Origin: Caryophanales bacterium UBA4694
Lineage (GTDB): Bacteria; Bacillota_I; Bacilli_A; RFN20; CAG-288
Direction of reading: 5' to 3'
Assembly (NCBI GenBank): GCA_002404835.1
Contig: DHKM01000027.1
Span: forward strand, 1-64,000
DNA length: 64,000 nucleotides
Made by a program: the position numbers and the translations under genes
The notes under the pieces: model-generated
Seen by the model: only the letters and a program-made list of their open reading frames with translations
The model's database searches: none
What the model was told of the DNA's origin: nothing
Shown: positions 34,723 to 43,894 of the stretch, piece by piece
How positions within the stretch are numbered: the first letter of the stretch is position 1
Layout of the letters: each line of letters begins with the position of its first letter

Positions 34723-35580
34723 GTAAAAATCATTTCGGATATCGGCTATTGTTATGGAGTCGAACATGCCATCGAAGTTTTAAGAGAGACAAGGGGAAAA
34801 GTCGGGCATGTCTATCTTACTCACCCATTAATACACAATAAAAGCGAAAACATCCAGCTAATGGAAGAAAATAACGCATCCATACTAAAAGAAGAGATAC
34901 CTGGCAAAAACGAAGGTATTCTTTTTTCTGCCCATGGACACTCAAAAGAAGAGGAAGAAAAATACAAAGGTAAAACGAATTTGTTTGATGCAACATGTCC
35001 TTTGATTCTTTCAAGATATCGAGCTATCGAAAAAAAGAAAAATGATAATATACTTTTCTTCTTTCTGGGGAAACGAAATCATCAAGAAACCATAGGATTC
35101 TTGAGCAATTTCCGTTTCCTTCATTTCATTGATTCGGAAATCGATTTACCGTCTCAATTTAAAGCTTATTCCGATAAAGAAGAATATGCTCTGATTCCGC
35201 AGACAACGATTTCCATGGAAAAATATACGCAAGCCGTAAATCTTCTAAGGGAAAAAGGAAACTTGGTTTATACCCTTGATATTTGCCAGATTTATTATCG
35301 GCGGGTAAAACAATCTATTGATTATCTGAAAAACACTGACTCTAAAAAATCCGCATGCATCGTTATGGGTGATGTATCTTCAAGCAATGCTCGGGAACTG
35401 AAAAAGGCCATCCAGGATCGTTATCCAGACCTTTTTGTCCAGATTGCCCTATCCATTGATGACCTTGAGATGGATAAAATCAAAGAGAAAAATATATATT
35501 TGACGAGTGCAACAAGCTGCCCAAAGGAAAAAGTCCTTAGGATGAAAGCTATTCTAGATAATCTTTCAATTTGTTCTTGA
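34720..35580 (+). CDS. ispH: 4-hydroxy-3-methylbut-2-enyl diphosphate reductase
   Basis: 286 aa [4Fe-4S] enzyme completing the MEP pathway to IPP and DMAPP. The three cluster cysteines are Cys11 (GYCYGVEHA), Cys93 (DATCPL) and Cys189 (LDICQIYYRR). Conserved His lies in THPLIHN, and the catalytic Glu in NHQETIG. The protein is divergent: the usual C-terminal AGAS-TP motif reads TSATSCPKE. It lacks a ribosome binding site and appears leaderless. Its 3' end overlaps the convergent sigma-factor gene by 32 bp. Confidence 0.9.
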   Translation: MVKIISDIGYCYGVEHAIEVLRETRGKVGHVYLTHPLIHNKSENIQLMEENNASILKEEIPGKNEGILFSAHGHSKEEEEKYKGKTNLFDATCPLILSRYRAIEKKKNDNILFFFLGKRNHQETIGFLSNFRFLHFIDSEIDLPSQFKAYSDKEEYALIPQTTISMEKYTQAVNLLREKGNLVYTLDICQIYYRRVKQSIDYLKNTDSKKSACIVMGDVSSSNARELKKAIQDRYPDLFVQIALSIDDLEMDKIKEKNIYLTSATSCPKEKVLRMKAILDNLSICS

Positions 35581-36397
35581 TTTCTTTTTCAGCTTCACCT
35601 TCTAGCTGAGCGATTCTTTGCAAAGAGATGCCATAAGTCTTGGCGATTTCCTGTAGTGTTTCTTTTTTGCAATCAATTCCATGCCGCCTTTTGTAAATAT
35701 CCTTTTTCTTTTCACCAAGTGAATCAAGGGCTTCAAGGAACACTTCGTAAATCTCTTTCTGCTTGGCAGCTTTTGATGGATCGGCACTGTCATCCGGATA
35801 ATAGTCCTGTATAGCAACCTTGTCCGGATCAGAATCCTGGCTTTTGTTATCACTGGAAATCACATAGTTACTATATCTTTTCAAATCCAGAACATCATTC
35901 AGGGGTACATTAAGTTCATCAGCTATCTCCTGATCGGTTGGGGTTCGGTCCAACTTTTGAGTCAATTTTTCGATAGTATCCGATAATCGATTCATTTTCA
36001 GTTGGACATTGCTGGGAATCGAGATTATGTGCCTGACCTGTTGGATGTATTTATTCATGCTTGTTCTGATATAAGGAAAAGCAAAAGTCGAAAACATGAC
36101 GTTGTAACTGGGATCGAAATTTTCGACGGCACTCATTAAACCCATGGATCCTTCCTGAACCAAGTCTTCCATTGGAACATGCCATTTTCTTGAATAGCCT
36201 TGCGCAATGCGATAGACCATGCGTATGTTATTGGTAACAATTTCGTTTCTTAGATCCTCATCCTTAGTAACATGATATTCTTTCAGGTCTTCAATATTCT
36301 GTTCTTGAAGTGTCTTAACGGATTCCTTTTCTTCTTCTTTCAGCTTTTCTTCTAATTCATCGATATCGTCTATAATTTCTTTTTTTGGGTTTTCCAT
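35549..36397 (-). CDS. Second sigma-70 family RNA polymerase sigma factor
   Basis: 282 aa. Region 2 is clear (NNIRMVYRIAQGYSRKW, DLVQEGSMGLMSAVENFDP, FSTFAFPYIRTSMNKYIQQ). Region 3 has IISIPSNVQLKMNRL and RTPTDQEIADELNV. Region 4 carries a helix-turn-helix (TLQEIAKTYGISLQRIAQLEGEAEKEI). Region 1.1 is absent, and an acidic Glu/Lys helix of about 50 residues stands at the N-terminus instead. It lies downstream of rpoD, trmK and nif3, with GGAGG before an ATG that directly follows the nif3 stop. Compared with RpoD, regions 2.4 and 4.2 differ, so it should recognise other promoters. Its regulon is unknown. Confidence 0.9.
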   Translation of the reverse strand: MENPKKEIIDDIDELEEKLKEEEKESVKTLQEQNIEDLKEYHVTKDEDLRNEIVTNNIRMVYRIAQGYSRKWHVPMEDLVQEGSMGLMSAVENFDPSYNVMFSTFAFPYIRTSMNKYIQQVRHIISIPSNVQLKMNRLSDTIEKLTQKLDRTPTDQEIADELNVPLNDVLDLKRYSNYVISSDNKSQDSDPDKVAIQDYYPDDSADPSKAAKQKEIYEVFLEALDSLGEKKKDIYKRRHGIDCKKETLQEIAKTYGISLQRIAQLEGEAEKEIKNKLKDYLE

Positions 36398-37171
36398 TTA
36401 AACCTCCTGGAAATCATGCTCGAAATGGAAAGGAAGAATATCAAGGCCATTATCAATAGACAAAAGGAATTCACGCATCCCATTCAAAAACGCATCTTCT
36501 TCAACCTCATGCGAAATGTCTATATAATTGATTTGATATCGCCTTATATCAAGTCTAGTGTGATGAGGACAGTCCCCTGAAATATAACAATCCGCACCAC
36601 AATCGATAGCCTGATGAAACATGGAAGAAGCACCGCCGGCAACAAGAGCAATCCGTCTAATTTCTTTAATTGCACCTGATTCGTAAAAAACGTAGGGAAG
36701 TCGAAGCTTTTCTTTGATTTCTGAAGCAAGTTCTTCAATTGAACAGGTTTTCTTCAAAACGGCAAAACGCATCAAAGAATCCTGGTGTATTCGTTCTACA
36801 TCAAGTCCTAATTTCTGAATGACTTGATCATTAATTCCCCCAATTCCCTTATCAAAACATGTATGATAGGAATAAATGGGTGCGTCAAGTTCATTCTCAA
36901 TCAGAATACATAAATCTTCTTTCAAGGGATCTTTTTTCAGAACCTCGCTCTTTTTTCCGAAAAGAAAAGGATGATGGGTTAAAATCAGATCAGGCTGATA
37001 TTCAAGAGCCTTTTTGAAACATGTTTCTTCAAAATCAAGGCACAAAAAAACTTTATGTATTTCTTTGTTGGGTTCCTTTTTTCCAATCTGATAGCCAGGG
37101 AAATCCCACGCCTCGCTTAACGTAAAAGGAAAGCGGGTTGATAGTTTACGAATCAGTGCTCTAAGTTCCAT
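36398..37171 (-). CDS. Nif3/YqfO family metal-binding protein
   Basis: 257 aa of the Nif3-like (DUF34) dinuclear-metal family, with PDLILTHHPFLFG as the His-rich metal motif and YISGDCPHHTRLD (normally TGD...HH) in the second half. It lacks the PII-like insert of the longer Bacillus YqfO, so it is the short form. Proposed roles include GTP cyclohydrolase 1 type 2 activity, but the physiological function is uncertain. It overlaps trmK by 19 bp, the conserved trmK-nif3 pair. Confidence 0.9.
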   Translation of the reverse strand: MELRALIRKLSTRFPFTLSEAWDFPGYQIGKKEPNKEIHKVFLCLDFEETCFKKALEYQPDLILTHHPFLFGKKSEVLKKDPLKEDLCILIENELDAPIYSYHTCFDKGIGGINDQVIQKLGLDVERIHQDSLMRFAVLKKTCSIEELASEIKEKLRLPYVFYESGAIKEIRRIALVAGGASSMFHQAIDCGADCYISGDCPHHTRLDIRRYQINYIDISHEVEEDAFLNGMREFLLSIDNGLDILPFHFEHDFQEV

Positions 37172-37779
37172 ATTTTCAGTGCATTCTTTAAAATTTCAAT
37201 TTCTTCATCTTTTTCGTGAATACCTTTGGTTTGGATTGAGAGAAGAAGATTCAGTTCTCTCTCCAATTTTTGCTTTAAAAGAAAATCCTTATGATGAAGA
37301 GGGAATTTTCCAAAACGGTCATCGTATTCGTCATGCTGCATTTTACCCTTATAAGTGAAACTCAAAAGGGGATAATAATGTTTTTCAAAAACGTAACATC
37401 CAGTTTCATCCTGGAAACCAAATTCATAAAGTCTTGAGAACAGTTTTTCGGGATCAGTCTGCGGTTCAATAATGAGATGTTTGATTCTTTTCAGTTTGTC
37501 CAAATCTCGGAAGAGAATTTCCTCCATTGTCGAAGCCCCCATTCCCAAAAGGTATACGCCGCTGACATCAGGCGGCATATATTCTAAACCATCGGCAAAA
37601 AGACAAGATATATTGCAGTTAGACTCTTTGATCGAGTTTACAAGGGTATCAAACGGTCCCTTTTTATTCTCAACTGCATAAACTTTAATTCCTTTTTCTG
37701 CTAAATCAATGGACAAATAGCCATGATTTGCGCCGACATCCATATAAACGTGACCAGGCTTAGCATAAGAGGAAGCCAC
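37153..37779 (-). CDS. trmK: tRNA (adenine(22)-N1)-methyltransferase TrmK
   Basis: 208 aa SAM-dependent methyltransferase for m1A22 of tRNA. The SAM motif I is MDVGANHGYLSIDLA. MGASTMEEIL and LIIEPQTDPEKL follow, and a coiled C-terminal helical part is typical. The GTG at 37779 has AAAAAGG 6 nt upstream. The family's conserved first helix, however, is encoded upstream of this GTG (in-frame KLTKRLS), where no ATG, GTG or TTG exists. An ATT at 37818 is the only near-cognate start seen. It is placed directly after rpoD, and nif3 overlaps its end. Confidence 0.88.
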   Translation of the reverse strand: MASSYAKPGHVYMDVGANHGYLSIDLAEKGIKVYAVENKKGPFDTLVNSIKESNCNISCLFADGLEYMPPDVSGVYLLGMGASTMEEILFRDLDKLKRIKHLIIEPQTDPEKLFSRLYEFGFQDETGCYVFEKHYYPLLSFTYKGKMQHDEYDDRFGKFPLHHKDFLLKQKLERELNLLLSIQTKGIHEKDEEIEILKNALKIWNLEH

Positions 37780-37798
37780 GCTAAGCCTTTTTGTAAGT

Positions 37799-39349
37799 TT
37801 AGAATTCGTTTCTAAAATCCTTAAGCAGCTTGGCCCTAGAAGGATGTCTAAGTTTCTTTAGAGCTTTTGCTTCGATTTGTCTAATTCTTTCACGCGTAAC
37901 GTTGAATTCTCTGCCTACTTCCTCGAGAGTGTGGGTCCTACCATCCTCCAGGCCATATCTAAGACGAATAACTCTTGCTTCCCTATCGGTCAACTGATCG
38001 AGGACTTCGTTGATTCTTTCCGTTTCCATAGCTCGATTCGCAAAATCATACGGTGATTCATTGTCTTTGTCGACAATGAAGTCGCCTACATGACTGTCCT
38101 CTTCCTCACCTACCGGTTTTTCCAAAGAAAGCGGATCCAAAGCAATTTGCTGGATTTCAGCGATTCTAGCCGGAGACCAAGTACCGCCGAGTTCTTCGCT
38201 GATTTCCTCTGGAGTTGGGTCACGATTTAATTTCTGGACAAGTTTCCTTTGGGCGCGTGTTATCTTGTTAATCGTTTCTACCATATGAACCGGAATACGG
38301 ATGGTTCTAGCTTGATCGGCAAGAGCTCTGGTGATAGCCTGTCTAATCCACCAAGTAGCATAAGTCGAAAATTTAAAGCCTCTTGTATAGTCGAATTTTC
38401 CGACAGCCTTCATCAGGCCCAAGTTTCCTTCTTGGATTAAATCCAGGAAATCCATACCACGGTTCACATAATGTTTTGCAATGGAAACAACAAGCTTCAA
38501 ATTGCATTGAATCAAAGCATCTTTGGCATCATGACCATCCTGATAAGCTTCCTTTTTATCCCAAATCTCAAAATTGCCATCCGAAGGATAGTCCATATTA
38601 TCACACCAAGTATCAAAATCATAATCTCCGCCATGGCTAAGGTATTCATCGTAAAGTGGTTGCAAATCTTTCCTGGCTTCATCCCCGAGAATAATCCGTT
38701 TTGCAAGTTCGACTTCTTCATCTTTGTTCTTCAATACCTGATAAGTTCCGATTGCATGTAGATACTGTCTTACAGGGTCAGCGTTTTTAACATCGGCAGC
38801 AGGGAAAAGAATTTCCTCTTCAAGTTCTTCATCTGTAATCTCGTTTTCGGAATCGACAAGTTCAGAATCATCAGTTTCCAAAAGTATTTCATCATCACTT
38901 GTCTCAAGTATTCCTTTGTCTTGACAGAAATTGAATATTTCATCCTGTTCATCATCGTTCAAGACAAAATGAGACAGGACTTTATTAACAGAATCTTCAC
39001 TTAGAATACCATCGTTCTTACCTGCTTCTTCAAGAAGTTTTTCTTTTACTTTGTCAAGACCCATAACAAGATCATCCGTCTTTGCTAGATCCTGAACCGT
39101 AATTTTTTCATTAACCTCAGACCCGGTTTGAACTTCTTCTTTTTTCTTGTTTCCCATAAGAGGAAGCTCTTCGTTCAAAGCTTGGTATTTTGTTTCCGTA
39201 GGCTTTGCTAAGCTCTCCTTTTTTTCTTTGGTCTTCGTTTCTTTCTTAGGTTTACTTTCCTTGGTTTCAGTCTTGCTTTTTTTCTTAGAGACAGTTTTTT
39301 TCTTTATTTCTTCTTCTGGCTCTTCCGTTTTGATTTTCTTTGTTGTCAT
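37799..39349 (-). CDS. rpoD: Primary sigma factor RpoD (SigA)
   Basis: 516 aa. A Lys/Glu-rich low-complexity N-terminus (residues 1-60) precedes an acidic region 1.1. Region 1.2 starts [11 protein letters not shown]. Region 2 has [32 protein letters not shown] motifs ([14 protein letters not shown]) and [16 protein letters not shown]. Region 4 ends with [20 protein letters not shown]. It recognises the -35/-10 promoters seen across this window. GGGAGA precedes the ATG. It lies downstream of dnaG (137 nt gap), the dnaG-rpoD order of the macromolecular synthesis operon. Confidence 0.97.
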   Translation of the reverse strand: MTTKKIKTEEPEEEIKKKTVSKKKSKTETKESKPKKETKTKEKKESLAKPTETKYQALNEELPLMGNKKKEEVQTGSEVNEKITVQDLAKTDDLVMGLDKVKEKLLEEAGKNDGILSEDSVNKVLSHFVLNDDEQDEIFNFCQDKGILETSDDEILLETDDSELVDSENEITDEELEEEILFPAADVKNADPVRQYLHAIGTYQVLKNKDEEVELAKRIILGDEARKDLQPLYDEYLSHGGDYDFDTWCDNMDYPSDGNFEIWDKKEAYQDGHDAKDALIQCNLKLVVSIAKHYVNRGMDFLDLIQEGNLGLMKAVGKFDYTRGFKFSTYATWWIRQAITRALADQARTIRIPVHMVETINKITRAQRKLVQKLNRDPTPEEISEELGGTWSPARIAEIQQIALDPLSLEKPVGEEEDSHVGDFIVDKDNESPYDFANRAMETERINEVLDQLTDREARVIRLRYGLEDGRTHTLEEVGREFNVTRERIRQIEAKALKKLRHPSRAKLLKDFRNEF

Positions 39350-39486
39350 AAATATTCTCCCAAAAATAATATGAAAATTTTTTTCCTTATTTCAAGGAAA
39401 CAAGCAAAGAAAACATGCAAAAAGTTAAAAAACGTCAATTATTTAAGTATTTTACCTTCCAATTAAGCGCAAACAATAACAGAAAT

Positions 39487-41706
39487 TCATATTTTCTGAA
39501 ATTCAATAATATAGGAGAGGTATTTCGTATAGTCCTGGTTGGACATGGTGCCTCCCTTTTCTTCAGATACGTTTTTCAAGAAATGATAAATATCGACAAG
39601 CCGTTGATGAGACTTAATATCCTGATCAAATTTTCCTGCATCAAAAAGAGGATCACTGATTGAGGAAACAAGAGAAAGGATACGAATCAGTAAATCCTTT
39701 TCATCAGATTCGAGTTGCGAGCCATCAAAGGTTTCTTCGCCTTTGGCCTCCTGAATAATGTCATCCACATCAAAAAGATCTTCAAATTCCGAAAGTGTCG
39801 AAGCTGAATCATTGTTTTGGATAGTTTCATCGTCTGACATATCGAACAAATCGCTGGTGTCATCTTGAGGGTCACTTGCCTTTTCATCCGCTTTTGCCAT
39901 ATCGCTGTCCATCAATGACTTCACAATGGATTCATAATCTTTCTTTTCCAATATTTCCAACTGATTATGAGTCAAGTAAAAGGAACCCAAGATCGAATTC
40001 AGAACATAAAGAGGATGAATAACAAAAGAAGAATTCGTTGCCTCAAAAATAGAATAGGCACTCCTTCTTTGCGAAAGAACCACTATCAATCTAGCTTCTA
40101 CCTCGCAAAGTTTCTTCATATAATCGACAAATGTAGTTTTTCCAGAATAAGGTAAAATACTGTTTAAAGGGAAAAGAAAATCCTTCTTTTTGCAAAATTC
40201 GATAATACGATTCTCAATCTCTTCATAAGCAGATAGCTGATTATACTTGCATCCAAATTTGTATAAAGAGATATTGAGAAAATCCGGTTCATAGACACGA
40301 TTTCCGAAATTGGAACTTCGTCGAATATGCCGAACAAATTTTTTCTCCCGTTCTGCATCTTCCTTTTCTCTTTTTTTGAGTTCAAATTCATTTTTTCCTT
40401 TACGGAACACCTCAAGGATGGAAGAGCTGTCAAATCCAGTTTTCTCAGCTAGAATCTTCAAATCTCTGTCCTGACTCAAAGGATCAAGAGCCAAATAATA
40501 ACCGGTTATGCTTTCGAGAAAATTCAGCACTTCCTTTGAATCATTCAAAACGCCGGAAGAGGATACTTTCCTTCCCAAAAGAAAAATAACAGGATCATAA
40601 AGTCGATTGACTTGACGCAAAAATTCATCTTTACCGAATTTTGTAAGCAATTCATCTGCGTCTTTGGCATTCTTAAAAGCCCACTGCATCCTCATTGGTA
40701 AGCCAGTTTTGAAAAGTTCCGGAATCGCCCTTTCGATTCCCAAACGTCCTGGTTCATCTGAATCCAGGGCAAGTCTGACTTCGACACCAAGTCTTTTCAA
40801 TGTATCGATATGATTTGGGGTTAAGGCCGTCCCCATTAAACCAGCCACAGAAACAATGCCAGCCCTAACATAAGCAATGACATCCATGTAACCTTCCACA
40901 AGATAAATATAACCGACTTTCTTTGCTTCCTCTTTGGCTTTGTAAAAGTGATACATGATTTCTGACTTCTTGAAAAGAGGAGTCTCGGAATAATTTATAT
41001 ATTTTCCTCCGGATTGGTCGTTATTGATTTTCCGACCGGAAAAAGCCACGACATGACCATCATTGTCCTGAATCGGAAACATAATTCTATTTTCGTAGCG
41101 ATCCGCAAGCTGACCACCAGAAGAAAGAATACCGGCTGTTTCCAATGTCTTAACATCAAACCCTTTGTTCTCCCTTAGTTTCGTAATCAAGGAAGAAGAG
41201 TCGCTAGGAGCAAAACCAATAGAAAAATGTTCAATCACATCTTTGGTGATTTTTCTATTTTGAAGGTATTCTCTTGCCAATTTTCCTTCATTCGAAATGA
41301 GATTCAAACGATAAATTTCATCCGTCGCCTTCAAAGCTTCAAGCTCTTTTGGAAAATCCTGTTCAATTTTTGGAATTGCTTTTTTAAATTCTTTTATAGA
41401 TGGAGGCAATTCAATATGACAAATAGATGCAACTTTTTTTAAAGCTTCTAAAGCAGATACATGCTCATACTGTTGGACAAATCCAATTGCATCACCCCCA
41501 TGACCGTCGACAAAACACTTGAAACTCTGACGATTCGGATCAATCATCATACTAGGAGAGTGATCATCATGAAAAGGGCAACGGCAAACATATTTGTTTC
41601 CTTTGTGAATGACTTCCTTGCTTCCCAAATAAAAAGCAATGACATCGACAATCGATGCCTTGCTTTTTACGATTTGAAATATATTATCTTTATCCTGATT
41701 ATCCAC
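39487..41706 (-). CDS. dnaG: DNA primase DnaG
   Basis: 739 aa from a GTG start 10 nt after the glyS stop and preceded by AATAGG; the ATG at 41763 lies inside glyS. The N-terminal zinc domain reads CPFHDDHSP with KCFVDGHGGD, so the last Cys of the usual C-H-C-C set is replaced (Asp, or the following His, may stand in). The TOPRIM core has YLVEGYMDVIAY and ALDSDEPGRLG. A long helicase-interaction tail follows (about residues 440-739), with an acidic segment near 640. It makes primers for replication. Confidence 0.94.
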   Translation of the reverse strand: MDNQDKDNIFQIVKSKASIVDVIAFYLGSKEVIHKGNKYVCRCPFHDDHSPSMMIDPNRQSFKCFVDGHGGDAIGFVQQYEHVSALEALKKVASICHIELPPSIKEFKKAIPKIEQDFPKELEALKATDEIYRLNLISNEGKLAREYLQNRKITKDVIEHFSIGFAPSDSSSLITKLRENKGFDVKTLETAGILSSGGQLADRYENRIMFPIQDNDGHVVAFSGRKINNDQSGGKYINYSETPLFKKSEIMYHFYKAKEEAKKVGYIYLVEGYMDVIAYVRAGIVSVAGLMGTALTPNHIDTLKRLGVEVRLALDSDEPGRLGIERAIPELFKTGLPMRMQWAFKNAKDADELLTKFGKDEFLRQVNRLYDPVIFLLGRKVSSSGVLNDSKEVLNFLESITGYYLALDPLSQDRDLKILAEKTGFDSSSILEVFRKGKNEFELKKREKEDAEREKKFVRHIRRSSNFGNRVYEPDFLNISLYKFGCKYNQLSAYEEIENRIIEFCKKKDFLFPLNSILPYSGKTTFVDYMKKLCEVEARLIVVLSQRRSAYSIFEATNSSFVIHPLYVLNSILGSFYLTHNQLEILEKKDYESIVKSLMDSDMAKADEKASDPQDDTSDLFDMSDDETIQNNDSASTLSEFEDLFDVDDIIQEAKGEETFDGSQLESDEKDLLIRILSLVSSISDPLFDAGKFDQDIKSHQRLVDIYHFLKNVSEEKGGTMSNQDYTKYLSYIIEFQKI

Positions 41707-41716
41707 GTTAGACCTA

Positions 41717-43114
41717 TTACATGACTCTTCTCTTACGGATAAATCCGTTAATATAATCCTCAATCTCGTCTATCTTGATTCTTTCCTGTTTCATCGAATC
41801 ACGCTCACGGATTGTGACACATTGGTCATTTTCGCTGTCAAAATCATAAGTGATGCAAAATGGGGTTCCGATGGCATCTTCTCTGCGGTATCTCTTACCG
41901 ATCGAGCCAGTAGTATCAAAAATGGCATCATAACTTTGATGAAGAGTGTCAAATACTTTTTTCGCCGGTTCGATAAGTTTGTTGGAAAGAGGCATAACAG
42001 CAAGGGTATAAGGAGCAAGCTCCGGAGTGAAATGCATAACAATTCTGGTATCTTTCTTTTCCTCATCCAAAACCTCTTCATCATAAGCATCACAACAAAG
42101 TGCGAGCATCAGACGATCAAGACCAAAAGACGGTTCAACGACGTGAGGGATATAACGGGTGTTATCACTTGAATCCAAATAGGACATATCCTGTCCACTT
42201 GCTTCCTGATGACGGGTGAGATCATAATTTCCTCTACAAGCAATCCCCATAAGTTCACCCCATCCGAGAGACGGGAAAAGATATTCGATATCCGTTGTTG
42301 CTTTAGAATAAAAAGCAAGTTCGGCCGGCTCATGATCACGGAATCTTACACATTCATCTTTGAGGCCAAGCTTTTCCACGAATGATTTGCAGTTATCCTT
42401 GTAGAAGTTGAACCATTTGTCATCTTCTCCAGGTTTGAAAAAGAATTCAATTTCCATTTGCTCGAATTCTCTCGTACGGAAAGTGAAGTTTCCAGGAGTG
42501 ATTTCATTGCGGAAGGCTTTACCAATATCACAAATACCAATAGGAAGCTTTCTTCTCGTTGTTCTCATCACATTTTTGAAATTCACGAAACATCCCTGAG
42601 CAGTTTCAGGTCTTAAATAAACGGTTGAAGAATTTTCTTCGGTGACGCCGATAAAAGTTTTAAACATCATCTGGAACTGTCTGATAGGAGTAAATGAGGT
42701 CTTATGACAAGATGGACATTCAATTTTTCCGGATTGGACAAGATCATTCAGTTCTTCCTGGGTCATGCCATCAACATCCAAATCTGGCATTTGCTCATGA
42801 ACAAGTGTATCAGCACGATAACGGCTGTGGCAGTATTTGCAGTCCACAAGAGGATCATGGAAGTTTGCAACATGTCCGGTAGCCTGCCATACCTTCGGAT
42901 TCATGATGATGGCTGGATCAATTTGGACATTGTATTCAATGCCGCGGACAAAATGTCTTAACCACAGGTCTTTGACATGGTTTTTAAGAAGGGCTCCTAA
43001 TGGGCCATAGTCCCAGGAATTGGAAAGACCGCCATAAATTTCACTTCCGGGATAAACAAAACCTGATGTAATCAAATGAGTCGTAATTTCTTCGAATGTG
43101 TGTTTCGTAGACAT
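41717..43114 (-). CDS. glyS: Glycyl-tRNA synthetase, dimeric type
   Basis: 465 aa class II enzyme of the single-chain alpha2 type (as in Mollicutes and staphylococci), not the alpha2beta2 GlyQ/GlyS pair. It has GLSNSWDYGPLGALLKNHVK-type N-terminal sequence (DYGPLGALLKN), LRPETAQGCFVNFKNV motif 2, RTREFEQMEIEFF and motif 3 PSFGLDRLMLALC, with a C-terminal anticodon domain (LAPYTLAVMPLS). A zinc-like CxxC pair is seen in CKYCHSR and CPSCHK. GAGGT precedes the ATG and an extended -10 box lies at 43145-43153. Confidence 0.95.
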   Translation of the reverse strand: MSTKHTFEEITTHLITSGFVYPGSEIYGGLSNSWDYGPLGALLKNHVKDLWLRHFVRGIEYNVQIDPAIIMNPKVWQATGHVANFHDPLVDCKYCHSRYRADTLVHEQMPDLDVDGMTQEELNDLVQSGKIECPSCHKTSFTPIRQFQMMFKTFIGVTEENSSTVYLRPETAQGCFVNFKNVMRTTRRKLPIGICDIGKAFRNEITPGNFTFRTREFEQMEIEFFFKPGEDDKWFNFYKDNCKSFVEKLGLKDECVRFRDHEPAELAFYSKATTDIEYLFPSLGWGELMGIACRGNYDLTRHQEASGQDMSYLDSSDNTRYIPHVVEPSFGLDRLMLALCCDAYDEEVLDEEKKDTRIVMHFTPELAPYTLAVMPLSNKLIEPAKKVFDTLHQSYDAIFDTTGSIGKRYRREDAIGTPFCITYDFDSENDQCVTIRERDSMKQERIKIDEIEDYINGFIRKRRVM

Positions 43115-43144
43115 ATAATTTTTACCTCGTTTTTAAACTTTAAT

Positions 43145-43153
43145 AGTATAGCA
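43145..43153 (-). promoter_or_regulatory. glyS extended -10 promoter
   Basis: On the minus strand TG, C, TATACT. It lies about 30 nt before the glyS ATG and just downstream of the recO stop. The leader is too short for a T-box. Confidence 0.55.
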
Positions 43154-43165
43154 CCTTATCTTCAT

Positions 43166-43894
43166 TTAGGATATGGCTTCTAAAAGCATGGACAAAGAAG
43201 AAATTTTCTTGATATCGTAATAATCCATCAAATTCTGTAAAAGGGCAAGAAGGATTTTCTTACCAGGCTCTTTAGGAACCACTTTGGAAACGGTTCTCGC
43301 ATTGATATCCATGAAAGCGAATTTTAAAATGTACAATTCGATTGGATTGCATCTTTCTTTTGTGCAATCCGAACAGAGAAAGCCTCCGTCCTCAAATGAA
43401 AAATAGACAAGATGATCCTTTCGATGGCATTTAACGCATTCTTTCGTATCCATTCGGATGCCTAAATAAGTATAGACGACACCAAGATAAAGAAGAGAAA
43501 GGGTGATTAGGTCCTGATCAGAATTCATTATAAGGAAGGAAACTTCTTCCAAAGGATAGTTGTCCCCATACCTGAAAAAAGCCATAGAAGTTTCTTGGAG
43601 AAAAGAAAAAAACAGATTTTTTTTCAAATCCAAATAAGAAGCAGAGATATCACTCAAGACATGGGCTTGTTTGGCTATTGCAAAATCATCTTTCGTTCTA
43701 GAAATATCGACTTCTACTAAGTTAAAAGCAAGAAGCATGCATTTCAAATTGCTTTTCATACGATAAATATGAGAGCAAAGAAATCCTTGGATTCCCTGTT
43801 TCGTTGCCATGGTGACAATGGCAGAATCCTCTTTAAAAGCTGATATAGAAAGAACGAGGCCGATGATTCTTTCGTTCTTAGAAGGAATCATCAA
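43166..43894 (-). CDS. recO: DNA repair protein RecO
   Basis: 242 aa. The N-terminal OB fold (IIGLVLSISAFKEDSAIVTM) is followed by a helical domain with a four-Cys zinc finger (CVKCHRKD and CSDCTKERC). RecO loads RecA onto SSB-coated DNA with RecR. The start overlaps the era stop by 4 bp, and glyS follows: the era-recO-glyS order is conserved in Firmicutes. Confidence 0.92.
   Translation of the reverse strand: MMIPSKNERIIGLVLSISAFKEDSAIVTMATKQGIQGFLCSHIYRMKSNLKCMLLAFNLVEVDISRTKDDFAIAKQAHVLSDISASYLDLKKNLFFSFLQETSMAFFRYGDNYPLEEVSFLIMNSDQDLITLSLLYLGVVYTYLGIRMDTKECVKCHRKDHLVYFSFEDGGFLCSDCTKERCNPIELYILKFAFMDINARTVSKVVPKEPGKKILLALLQNLMDYYDIKKISSLSMLLEAIS

Noticed and set aside
41707..41763. ATG at 41763 as the dnaG start
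   Set aside because: It lies within glyS and adds 19 residues unlike any primase; the GTG at 41706 has a spaced AGG and a normal N-terminus.
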